From Methanomicrobium antiquum (lineage in GTDB: Archaea > Halobacteriota > Methanomicrobia > Methanomicrobiales > Methanomicrobiaceae): DNA of 64,000 nucleotides. The translations under genes were made by a program, and so were the position numbers. The stretch's first letter is position 1; every line of letters starts with the position of its first letter. Positions 34,839 through 42,955 of the stretch are shown here, piece after piece. Where the stretch lies: assembly GCF_029633915.1 (NCBI RefSeq), contig NZ_CP091092.1, positions 1,178,001 to 1,242,000 on the forward strand. Reading direction: 5' to 3'. Below the pieces are notes generated by a model. It ran no database searches. It was not told the DNA's origin and was given only the letters and a program-made list of their open reading frames with translations.

Positions 34839-35609
34839 ATGATACCTGAATTTCTGCCTGAGGGTCCTGCACTTGTTATCGAAAATAAATCACGCATATT
34901 AATAGCGGCAGACACTCATTTCGGCGCTGAAACACAGCTTGCAAAAAACGGCCTTCATATAAAAAGCAGTAGCGAAGATAGATTAAAAAGACTTCTTATG
35001 TGTATTGATAAATCCGGATGCGACCAGCTATTGCTTCTTGGTGATGTTAAGCATTCAATTCCCCTGACATCAAAGCAGGAATATTTTGAGATGCCAAAGA
35101 TCTTTAAAGAAATCCGAAAAAAAATTCCATTTCAGATTCTTCCCGGAAATCATGACGCAGGAATTGACAGATTTTTGAAAGAAGATGAACTCCTGCCAAA
35201 GGATGGCTGTGTTATTGACGGAACAGGATACCTTCACGGCCATACTTATCCGGCAAAAGAGCTTCTTGGAAGACTGATTGTAACAGGACATGTCCACCCG
35301 GTAATATGTCTTTATGATGATGTCGGATGTTCACTTAAATCCCAGCCTGCCTATGTATTAACAAAAATTGATAAAGACTCCTTTAAAATGAAAAATTCAT
35401 CAGATGTTTCCGGTACACGTGTTTTGTTTGTACCGGCATTTTTTGAACTTGCCGGCGGAATTGATGTAAGAGAGCTTAAAAAAAGCGGCATGGGGCCGCT
35501 TTCAAAAGGAATAGATGAAGACCAGGCCGAGGTTTTCTTAAGTGACGGAACATACATAAACAGCCTTTCCAGTCTGATGAATGATGAGTGCAATAGAACT
35601 TTTAGATAA
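34839..35609 (+). CDS. calcineurin-like metallophosphoesterase (RPA-associated / Lhr-associated type, COG1407)
   Basis: The 256-aa enzyme carries the full metal-site series: AADTHFG (DxH), LLLGDVKHS (GDxxH), LPGNHDAGID (GNHD), LHGHTYP and TGHVHP (GHxH). COG1407 members are found with RPA and RPA-associated genes in haloarchaea and with Lhr helicases in bacteria. This locus has both kinds of partner, so a nuclease or phosphodiesterase role in DNA repair is likely. Its end overlaps lhr by 29 bp. The first ATG, 34839, gives a 256-aa protein, normal for the group. Confidence 0.85.
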   Translation: MIPEFLPEGPALVIENKSRILIAADTHFGAETQLAKNGLHIKSSSEDRLKRLLMCIDKSGCDQLLLLGDVKHSIPLTSKQEYFEMPKIFKEIRKKIPFQILPGNHDAGIDRFLKEDELLPKDGCVIDGTGYLHGHTYPAKELLGRLIVTGHVHPVICLYDDVGCSLKSQPAYVLTKIDKDSFKMKNSSDVSGTRVLFVPAFFELAGGIDVRELKKSGMGPLSKGIDEDQAEVFLSDGTYINSLSSLMNDECNRTFR

Positions 35610-38277
35610 ACAAATACGAAACCTTCTAAAAAGAAGAAATTTCATAGAACTCTCCGACACTCAGGAAGAGACAATTCCTCCTATAATGCGTGGCAGTCAC
35701 ACATTATGTATTGCACCGACCGGCACAGGAAAAACTGAAAGCGCCATGCTTCCCGTATTTCACAATCTTTTGAATATCGAAGGGAGCGGATTTAAAGCTC
35801 TTTATGTAACACCTCTTCGATCTTTAAACCGCGATATACTAGGAAGGCTTGAATGGTGGGCAAATGAACTTTCTCTGACAGTCGGCGTCCGCCACGGAGA
35901 TACAACCCAGTATGAGAGACGAAAACAAACTTTAAAGCCCCCCGATCTTTTAATTACAACTCCTGAGACTCTACAGGCGATGTTTACAGGAAAAAAATTA
36001 AGAGAGCATCTCAAAAATGTCAGATATGTAATAATTGATGAAATCCACGAACTTGCAGGAAACAAACGCGGAGCTCAGCTTTCTGTTGCACTTGAAAGAA
36101 TTAGAGAATACTCAGGAGAATTTCAAAGAATTGCTCTTTCTGCAACAGTTGGAAACCCGGATGATGTTGCACGCTATCTCTGCGGAGAAAGACCATATGA
36201 AATTGTAAACATTCCTGTTGCACCTCTTCTTTTGGTAGATGTAAAATATGCCGGCGAATCTTTTCCTGAACAGACAAAGGGGGTAGAAAAAGAGATCAAC
36301 ACAAAAGACTCAACTCTTGTTTTTGTAAACACAAGAGTTACTGCAGAGGCACTTGGTCATCAGCTTTACGAGAGAGGTGATGTCGATGTTCATCACGGTT
36401 CACTTTCAAGAGAGGTCAGAATCGATGCAGAAGAAAAATTCAAACGCGGAGATTTAAAAGCACTTATCTGTACATCCTCAATGGAGCTTGGACTTGATAT
36501 TGGCCATATAGGGCAGGTTATTCAGTTTGGCTCACCCCGTGAAGTCTCAAGACTTTTGCAAAGAATCGGAAGGGCCGGACACCGTTTAGATACAGTATCA
36601 AGGGGAAGAATCCTTGCAACCGGATTTGATGATCTACTGGAATCCCTTGTAATTGTCAGAAAAGGGCTTTCAAATGAATGTGAAAATCTCGAACTGATAA
36701 TAAATGCCGCAGATGTTCTTGCAAACCAAATCTCTGCCATTGCTGTTGAATATGGAGAAATCAGCACTGAAAGGTTAAAATCAATTATAAAGAGATCAGC
36801 ATGCTTTTCAGACTGTGATGAACTATTACCGGAGGTTTGTCGCCAGATGGCAGAGCACCGGCTTATCAGAATAGAATCAGACATGATAATCCGGACAGGA
36901 AGAAGCAGAAATTACCTGTACTCGAATCTCTCAATGATTCATGACGAAAAAAAAGTGAAAGTATTTGACATAATTACAAGGCGATATGTCGGAACACTAG
37001 ATGAATCGTTCGTTGTCGGATTTATATTTACAGGCGCTGTTTTTATAACAAAAGGTCAGCTCTGGCAGGTAATTGCAATCGAAGACAAAATGATAAAAGT
37101 CGAACCTGCACACAGAGCAAGTGGCGAACTTCCATCATGGGAGGGCGAGCAGATACCTGTACCTTTTGAGGTTGCAAGAGAAGCAGGAAGACTTCGCCGT
37201 ACGAGAAATTTTAAGGGTTATAAAACAGATTCACAATCAGTTAAATTTGCAAAAGAATTCCTTTCCGGGATGGATAATTCCAAATCGCCGGTCCCGTCAG
37301 ACAAACTGATAACTATCGAACACTATGATGAAGGTGTTATTATGAATGTCTGCGGCGGCCATAAAGCAAACGAAGCTTTGGGAAGGGTTGTATCAGTACT
37401 TCTGGCGGCAAGATTCGGAACATCAGTTGGAATAGAAGTTGGTGCATACAGAATTTTATTCAGGCTTTCCCGTGAGATTAAAGCATACGAGGTAATGGAA
37501 GTTCTAAAATCAGTTGATCCGGCCCTTCTTCGCGGAATTTTACAGCTCGCACTCAAAAGGACTGCAATATACAAATGGAAACTGGTTCAGATTGCAAAAA
37601 AGTTTGGTGCTATTGATGCAGATGCAGATTACGAACGAATAAGCATTAACCGCCTTACAGAACTCTTTGATGGAACTATCATTCAAAAAGAAGCATACCG
37701 GGAGCTTTTCTCACTGAATATGGATGTGTCATCTGCGGAGAAAATAATTAAAGAAATTCAGTCGAATCATACAGAAATATCAATTGGTCCCTTAAGTGCG
37801 ATTGGAAAAGAAGGTCTTTCTTCGTCACGTGATGTGATACCTCCGGAATCTGTTTCCCAGGCTGTCATTACAGCTCTAAAAAAACGCCTTGAAAACGATA
37901 ATATAATTCTCTTCTGTATGAACTGTCGGAAATGGAAGAGCAAAACCACAGTCAGCAGAGTCCCTGATGACATCGTCTGTCCAAAGTGCGGTGCAAGACT
38001 TATTGCGGCACTTAAGCCATATGAGGAAGAAAATATAAGACTTTTGTCAAAAAAAGAAAAAAACGCTGAGGAAAGAGCACTGGAGGTTCGTTATCTTAGA
38101 AATGCAAACATTGTTCTTTCAAGCAAAAAGCCGGCAGTAACTGCCTTTGCCGCGAGAGGAGTCGGGCCGGACACTGCATCAAGAATTATTGCAACATTTG
38201 CAAAAGGTGATGATTTTTACAGAGAAATTTTAAAAGCCGAGAGAAATTATATCAAAACGCACCGCTTCTGGCAGTAA
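35581..38277 (+). CDS. lhr: Lhr-type superfamily 2 DNA helicase
   Basis: The 898-aa ATP-dependent helicase has motif I APTGTGKTES (about 45-54) and Ia TPLRSLNRD. The DEIH box (about 153), SATVGNPDD (motif III) and RIGRAGHR (motif VI) follow. A winged-helix and Lhr-core domain continue, and a C-terminal zinc finger (CMNC about 779, then CPKC) ends the conserved part. Archaeal Lhr enzymes act on branched DNA and RNA-DNA hybrids in repair. It overlaps the phosphoesterase gene, giving a run OB protein-phosphoesterase-helicase. Two adjacent ATGs (35581, 35584) could start it. Confidence 0.93.
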   Translation: MMSAIELLDKQIRNLLKRRNFIELSDTQEETIPPIMRGSHTLCIAPTGTGKTESAMLPVFHNLLNIEGSGFKALYVTPLRSLNRDILGRLEWWANELSLTVGVRHGDTTQYERRKQTLKPPDLLITTPETLQAMFTGKKLREHLKNVRYVIIDEIHELAGNKRGAQLSVALERIREYSGEFQRIALSATVGNPDDVARYLCGERPYEIVNIPVAPLLLVDVKYAGESFPEQTKGVEKEINTKDSTLVFVNTRVTAEALGHQLYERGDVDVHHGSLSREVRIDAEEKFKRGDLKALICTSSMELGLDIGHIGQVIQFGSPREVSRLLQRIGRAGHRLDTVSRGRILATGFDDLLESLVIVRKGLSNECENLELIINAADVLANQISAIAVEYGEISTERLKSIIKRSACFSDCDELLPEVCRQMAEHRLIRIESDMIIRTGRSRNYLYSNLSMIHDEKKVKVFDIITRRYVGTLDESFVVGFIFTGAVFITKGQLWQVIAIEDKMIKVEPAHRASGELPSWEGEQIPVPFEVAREAGRLRRTRNFKGYKTDSQSVKFAKEFLSGMDNSKSPVPSDKLITIEHYDEGVIMNVCGGHKANEALGRVVSVLLAARFGTSVGIEVGAYRILFRLSREIKAYEVMEVLKSVDPALLRGILQLALKRTAIYKWKLVQIAKKFGAIDADADYERISINRLTELFDGTIIQKEAYRELFSLNMDVSSAEKIIKEIQSNHTEISIGPLSAIGKEGLSSSRDVIPPESVSQAVITALKKRLENDNIILFCMNCRKWKSKTTVSRVPDDIVCPKCGARLIAALKPYEEENIRLLSKKEKNAEERALEVRYLRNANIVLSSKKPAVTAFAARGVGPDTASRIIATFAKGDDFYREILKAERNYIKTHRFWQ

Positions 38278-38397
38278 AAAAAAAGTTGAAAAGGATTTAT
38301 AATATTATAAATTGTGGTCTCTTAGAGCATTCAATCTCTTATACTCTTTAATTAAACATTTTTTATCAGATTATGCTTTCATAATAATATTCTCTTA

Positions 38398-38952
38398 TTA
38401 CATTATTGATTCAAGCTTTTGTTCCAGGACATCAAGTCCGCCTTTGACATCATCAAGATTTTTTCCTCCTGTAAGAATTATTTTTCCTGATGAAAAAATC
38501 AGTGCCACAATTTTTGGATCATCTATTCTGTAAACAAGTCCCGGAAACTGTTCCGGTTCGTACTCGATATTTTCAAGATCCAAAGTTACGACAATCCTGT
38601 TTAAATTAACCGGTTTTTTCATATCATACGAGCAAACTATGTTTGTTATCGAAACATCATTTTTCTCAAATGTTTTTACATTGATTTTTTTAAGCGAATT
38701 TATTATAATATCAAGACCGGTTTTTAAGTCTTCTTTTCTTCGGATGCCGGTAAGCACTATTTTTCCTGACGAAAATATAAGAGATGCAACTTTAGGGTCT
38801 TCAACTCTGAAGACAGCTCCCGGGAAACGTTTTTTATTTAATTCACAATTTGGAATCTGACGAGATACTTCTTCTAAATTTATTGAATCTGCAATCTGAC
38901 CAGAAGCTACAATATTCTCAATTTTTAAGGATTCGTATTTTTTCCCATCCAT
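38398..38952 (-). CDS. tbp: TATA-binding protein, copy 1
   Basis: The 184-aa TBP is the saddle-shaped general transcription factor. Two direct repeats of about 90 residues are visible, each with the FPG(A/L)V(F/Y)R..DPK block and SSGKI(V/I)LTG. ATG at 38950-38952 is chosen because MDGKKYESLKIENIVASG aligns residue for residue with the start of the second TBP at 49597; a start 21 bp earlier is possible. It is divergent from the HTH-synthetase gene over a 530-bp region rich in dyads. Confidence 0.95.
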   Translation of the reverse strand: MDGKKYESLKIENIVASGQIADSINLEEVSRQIPNCELNKKRFPGAVFRVEDPKVASLIFSSGKIVLTGIRRKEDLKTGLDIIINSLKKINVKTFEKNDVSITNIVCSYDMKKPVNLNRIVVTLDLENIEYEPEQFPGLVYRIDDPKIVALIFSSGKIILTGGKNLDDVKGGLDVLEQKLESIM

Positions 38953-39108
38953 TGTATTATAATTTCCAGCCATTTGAGCATAATATTAACTATCTGATTG
39001 TCCCCTGCCAGACAGTGCCAGAGATTAATAATCGCGAATCAGGAATCATATCACAGTTGATACCATCAGGTGAATTCTTTTTTTTAGTAATATCATTTAC
39101 CATCTAAA

Positions 39109-39156
39109 ACCAAATCTGATTTGGTATGAAAGTCAAAATCCCTGATAGACTTTCAT
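39109..39156. promoter_or_regulatory. two adjacent dyads upstream of tbp
   Basis: ACCAAAT-CTG-ATTTGGT (39109-39125) is a perfect hairpin. ATGAAAGTC (39126-39134) pairs with GACTTTCAT (39148-39156) directly after it, followed by T-rich sequence on the + strand. They lie in the tbp/synthetase divergent region and could be operators or an RNA structure. Confidence 0.5.
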
Positions 39157-39198
39157 CAGTTTTTGTGTGATGAAAAAAGCTCATCATGGGGATTTTAC

Positions 39199-39241
39199 AT
39201 GAAACACTGCATGAAAAATTAGTTGAAAAATTAGTTTCATG
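39199..39241. repeat. CATGAAA/TTTCATG palindrome in a divergent region
   Basis: CATGAAA at 39199 and 39210 and TTTCATG at 39235-39241 enclose a repeated AAAATTAG. This copy is unusual because it lies between divergent genes. Confidence 0.55.
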
Positions 39242-39411
39242 AATGTTTTTTGAATAAATATCAATCTATGATGGATTACAACCTTTTTTACACTTTTTAG
39301 CCTCATCATCAGTTTGTATTTTGGATTTTTTTTGATTTACATTTTAAAATATTTACAAAGTCCGTCACAACATACATAAACATACATCAATTGTCAGAAA
39401 TAATGTTTTAA

Positions 39412-39450
39412 TGTCATTAACTGACTATCGGCAATGACAATTTTAAATAC
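39412..39450 (+). promoter_or_regulatory. candidate operator and TATA box of the HTH-synthetase gene
   Basis: TGTCATT (39412-39418) and AATGACA (39433-39439) form a perfect 7-bp dyad with a 14-bp spacer. It ends one base before TTTTAAATAC (39441-39450), a good archaeal TATA box for a short-leader transcript of the gene starting at 39483. Autoregulation by the encoded HTH domain is an inference. Confidence 0.55.
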
Positions 39451-39482
39451 ATTAAAATACATTGTGTGTAAAAAATGTAGTT

Positions 39483-41348
39483 ATGAATTCTGATGAAGAA
39501 AAATACTACACACCACAGGAGGTAGCTGACGAACTTAAAGTAGAGGCAAGAACAATTCACTCATGGCTAAGGGAAGGTCAGATAAAGGGTGTAAAAGTAG
39601 GAAGACTCTGGAGAATTCCCCATAGCGAGATAGAAAGATCCAAAGGAAGTGACAAATCTTCATTTGATAAGGAATGCAGTATTCCTGTTGAAAAATCTCA
39701 TAATATGAAAGATTATGATTCAACATACAAAAAATATAAAATAGAAGTTCCGGAATACTTCAATTTTGGATATGATATAATTGACAAGTGGTCAGAAACA
39801 GACAGAAACAAACTTGCAATGATCTGGGTTAACCAAAAGGGTCTTGAAAAAAAATACTCCTTCAGAGATTTAAAAAATCTATCTAATCAGGTCGCAAATA
39901 TCCTTTTAAAGTACAATATAAACAAAGGCGACAGGGTTTTAATCATGCTTCCACGTATTCCGGAATGGTGGATATTTGTAATCGGTCTGATAAAACTTGG
40001 TGCGGTTGTATGCCCATGCCCCGTATTATTAACACCAAAAGATCTTAAATACAGAATTAACGCCGGAAAATTCAAGATGGTTATCACAGATCTTGAAAAC
40101 GCTCCAAAAATAAATGAAATCTGCAACTTCTGCCCTACTTTAAGAGCAAGAATGATAGTTGACGGTGAAATGGAAGGCTGGGCAAGTTATCCTTTTGAAC
40201 TTTTATACCCGGCTCCTGTATCTCACAGATCTGTAAGCATGCCGGCTGAATTTAAAACACGCTCCAAAGATCCAATGCTTATCTACTTCACATCAGGAAC
40301 CACAGGCGAAGCAAAAATGGTTCTTCACAATCATGCTCATCCTCTTGGACATAAAGTGACAGCAGAACTCTGGCATGATTTAACTCCAAATGATGTCCAC
40401 TTCACATCTTCTGACACAGGCTGGGCAAAATGCGGATGGGGGAAAATCTTTGGCCAGTGGATCGCCGGCGCATGCCTTCTTGTTATAGATTTCAGAGGCA
40501 GATTTGAGGCAACACAGCTACTTCCATTTATTGAAAAATACGAGGTAACGAGTTTTTGCTGTCCGCCAACAATATACAGAATGCTGATTCTTGCGGATTT
40601 AAGCAAATTTGACTTGTCAGAACTTCGTCACTGCACAAGTGCCGGAGAACCCCTGAATCCTGAAGTTATCAGAATCTGGGAGGAAGGAACAGGTCTTACA
40701 ATCCATGAAGGATACGGTCAGACTGAAACATGCTGTGCAATTGCATCTTATACCTGTATAAAAAACAAACCAGGTTCAATGGGAAAACCTGCACCGGGCT
40801 GGAATATTGAGCTTCACGATGATGACGGAAATCCTGTGGGCAACTTTGAGGAAGGAAGAATTGCAATCTCACTAAATCCCCGCCCAATCGGACTTATTGT
40901 TGAATATGTAGAAAACCCTGAAGCAAACACAGAGTCGTTTGTAAACGGTTTTTATTATACAGGAGATAAAGCATACCGTGACGATGACGGCTATTTCTGG
41001 TTTGTAGGCAGAAATGATGATGTTATAAAAAGTTCCGGATACAGGATTGGTCCTTTTGAAGTTGAATCAGCACTTCTCGAACATCCTGCTGTGAAAGAGT
41101 CCGCAGTTGTAGGCTCACCTGACAGAATAAGAGGAATGGTTGTAAAGGCATTTATAGTCTTAAATGAAGGCTTTGAACCAAGCGAATCACTAATAAACGA
41201 GATTCAGAGATTTGTCAAGAACAACACCGCACCATATAAATACCCGCGTTCAATTGAATTTGTAGAAGAGCTTCCAAAAACAATATCAGGAAAAATAAAA
41301 AGAAACCTGCTTCGCGAACAGGAATTAAAAAAATACAGAGGAGAATAA
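39483..41348 (+). CDS. AMP-forming acyl-CoA synthetase with N-terminal excisionase/MerR-type HTH domain
   Basis: The 621-aa protein joins two parts. Residues 8-53 form a helix-turn-helix of the excisionase/MerR type: YYTPQEVADELKVEARTIHS, with VGRLWRIP as wing and strand. After a polar linker the enzyme begins at Met75 (MKDYDSTYKKYK). It has A3 YFTSGTTGEAKM (about 268), A5 GYGQTE (about 410) and the catalytic-lysine motif PKTISGKIKR near 600. It is closest to medium-chain/branched acyl-CoA synthetases of the MacsMa kind. The fatty acid substrate is not known. ATG 39483 is used instead of TTG 39462 because it suits the TATA box. A DNA-bound, acyl- or CoA-sensing enzyme is proposed. Confidence 0.88.
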   Translation: MNSDEEKYYTPQEVADELKVEARTIHSWLREGQIKGVKVGRLWRIPHSEIERSKGSDKSSFDKECSIPVEKSHNMKDYDSTYKKYKIEVPEYFNFGYDIIDKWSETDRNKLAMIWVNQKGLEKKYSFRDLKNLSNQVANILLKYNINKGDRVLIMLPRIPEWWIFVIGLIKLGAVVCPCPVLLTPKDLKYRINAGKFKMVITDLENAPKINEICNFCPTLRARMIVDGEMEGWASYPFELLYPAPVSHRSVSMPAEFKTRSKDPMLIYFTSGTTGEAKMVLHNHAHPLGHKVTAELWHDLTPNDVHFTSSDTGWAKCGWGKIFGQWIAGACLLVIDFRGRFEATQLLPFIEKYEVTSFCCPPTIYRMLILADLSKFDLSELRHCTSAGEPLNPEVIRIWEEGTGLTIHEGYGQTETCCAIASYTCIKNKPGSMGKPAPGWNIELHDDDGNPVGNFEEGRIAISLNPRPIGLIVEYVENPEANTESFVNGFYYTGDKAYRDDDGYFWFVGRNDDVIKSSGYRIGPFEVESALLEHPAVKESAVVGSPDRIRGMVVKAFIVLNEGFEPSESLINEIQRFVKNNTAPYKYPRSIEFVEELPKTISGKIKRNLLREQELKKYRGE

Positions 41349-41387
41349 TTTCTAAAAAGAATAAATTTCTTTTTGATTTTTAAATCA

Positions 41388-41517
41388 ATTTTACTTCGTA
41401 ACTTACATGAAGATGTTGTATGAAATAAAATTTCATGAACGTTTTTAAATCAAAATTACTTCATAACTTACATGAAACTTTTGCATTCAATAAAATTTCA
41501 TGAACTTGTTTTAAATC
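41388..41517 (-). repeat. two tandem copies of the composite palindromic module, reversed
   Basis: TTACTTCGTAACTTACATGAA (about 41391-41411) followed by TGAAATAAAATTTCATGAAC is the reverse-complement form of the modules at 7899 and 57231. About 64 bp later it is repeated with changes (TTACTTCATAACTTACATGAA from about 41456). The tandem pair separates the convergent synthetase and response regulator genes. Confidence 0.75.
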
Positions 41518-41537
41518 CTTTTACAAATTTGACAGTA

Positions 41538-42926
41538 TTACCAGTTATCAGCAGTCTTACTCATATACACAATGTGATCTATTCCTTCCTCATACTTTAT
41601 TTTGTAGATATTGAATCTTTCAAGAATTTGTTCAATTTCATGGGCAGATTCCACAATTTTTTCATATTCAGGAGAGCTTTTATTCCCGATTACCTTTATT
41701 ATATTCATTAACGGCTTATTTATCTCAAAAACAACAGAATGTGCATTAGAGAGACTGTTTTTTATATCTTCAAGATTCTGGGAGATATACTCATCATGCT
41801 CTTTTTGATTAACAAGCGAGGTTATATCCTCAATTATTGTTGTAACATGAGTCACCTGGTTGTTTTTTGAGCTAGGGATAAGAGAAACTCTAAAATAGTT
41901 TATCTCTCTTCCTTTCGATTTTAATTTCTTGGTCTTTACAATTGAATGATTTGTGCGGAATACTTCAACATATTCACTTCCCGAAACAAAGATGGAGAAC
42001 TCTTTTAGCTCATAAATAGTCTTTGTAAGCTGAAATGAACTCACCCCAAGTCTCTTTGAGAATTCAAGAAAACTGTTGTTGTAGTATACAAATTTCATGG
42101 AAATATCAGTTATAAATATAACCTCACTAAAAGAGTCAATTAAACCGGTAAATTCATCAAAAGGAATATCTTTTCCGGGTTCTTTTTTAATATCATTATC
42201 AACAGAAAAAATAAAATTCTGAATATCTCTTGATTCATCAAGTATGAATCCTGCTCTTAGATATACAAGACTGGTTGAATCAGGATTTTCAATCTCTATA
42301 GAATCCGGCCAAAAATAAATCATGTCCTTATAGCCGTTAATCTTTTCGGGCTTTGCAGGTGTTGAGAATATGTCATGGAGTTTTCTGCCGACAATTTTGT
42401 TATCCTCACCCACTAACTCAATAAAAGAAGTATTTGCATGAGTAATTACTCCGTTTTTGTCAGTCGCAATAAGAGGCTTTTTAAGTGATGAAATTTTCTT
42501 TGAAAGATTTTCTTTTGCCTTGTTAGTCTCCAAAGAGTCTATTTTGCTTTTGACACGGGTTTTGTGAATCGCCATCTCAATATTTCCAAAAAGCTCACGC
42601 TCTTTGAAAGGTTTTATTAAAAATCCGGCAGGTTTTATAGAAACAGCCCTTTCAACTGTTGTTTTATCAGAATTGCCTGTAAGAAATATAACTGGAATGT
42701 CATAAAGATCCATAATTTTTTTTGCGGCTTCTATACCATCCATATCACCTTTCAGGCGAATATCCATCAGAACAAGATCAGGATGTTTCTCTCCACATAC
42801 CTGTATCGCGTCAAAACCGCTGATAACAGTGCCTGCAATATTATATCCAAGTTTTTTCAATGTTGCCCGGATTTCCATTGCAATTATCATCTCATCTTCA
42901 ACAATCAGTATACTACTACCTTTCAT
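41538..42926 (-). CDS. response regulator with PAS domains
   Basis: The 462-aa protein starts with a receiver domain: ILIVEDE (acidic pocket), LVLMDIRL with phospho-acceptor Asp55, FLTGNSD and FLIKPF (Lys). Two PAS-like segments follow at about 150-200 (LIATDKNGVITHANTSF) and 260-320 (VIFITDISMKFVYYNNSF), then a C-terminal coiled region. No DNA-binding or kinase domain is present. This REC-PAS layout is common in methanogens, whose output is usually unclear. It begins 29 bp after the histidine kinase and is its likely partner. Confidence 0.88.
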   Translation of the reverse strand: MKGSSILIVEDEMIIAMEIRATLKKLGYNIAGTVISGFDAIQVCGEKHPDLVLMDIRLKGDMDGIEAAKKIMDLYDIPVIFLTGNSDKTTVERAVSIKPAGFLIKPFKERELFGNIEMAIHKTRVKSKIDSLETNKAKENLSKKISSLKKPLIATDKNGVITHANTSFIELVGEDNKIVGRKLHDIFSTPAKPEKINGYKDMIYFWPDSIEIENPDSTSLVYLRAGFILDESRDIQNFIFSVDNDIKKEPGKDIPFDEFTGLIDSFSEVIFITDISMKFVYYNNSFLEFSKRLGVSSFQLTKTIYELKEFSIFVSGSEYVEVFRTNHSIVKTKKLKSKGREINYFRVSLIPSSKNNQVTHVTTIIEDITSLVNQKEHDEYISQNLEDIKNSLSNAHSVVFEINKPLMNIIKVIGNKSSPEYEKIVESAHEIEQILERFNIYKIKYEEGIDHIVYMSKTADNW

Positions 42927-42955
42927 TTAATCAACCTGATAATTTTGATTATTTT

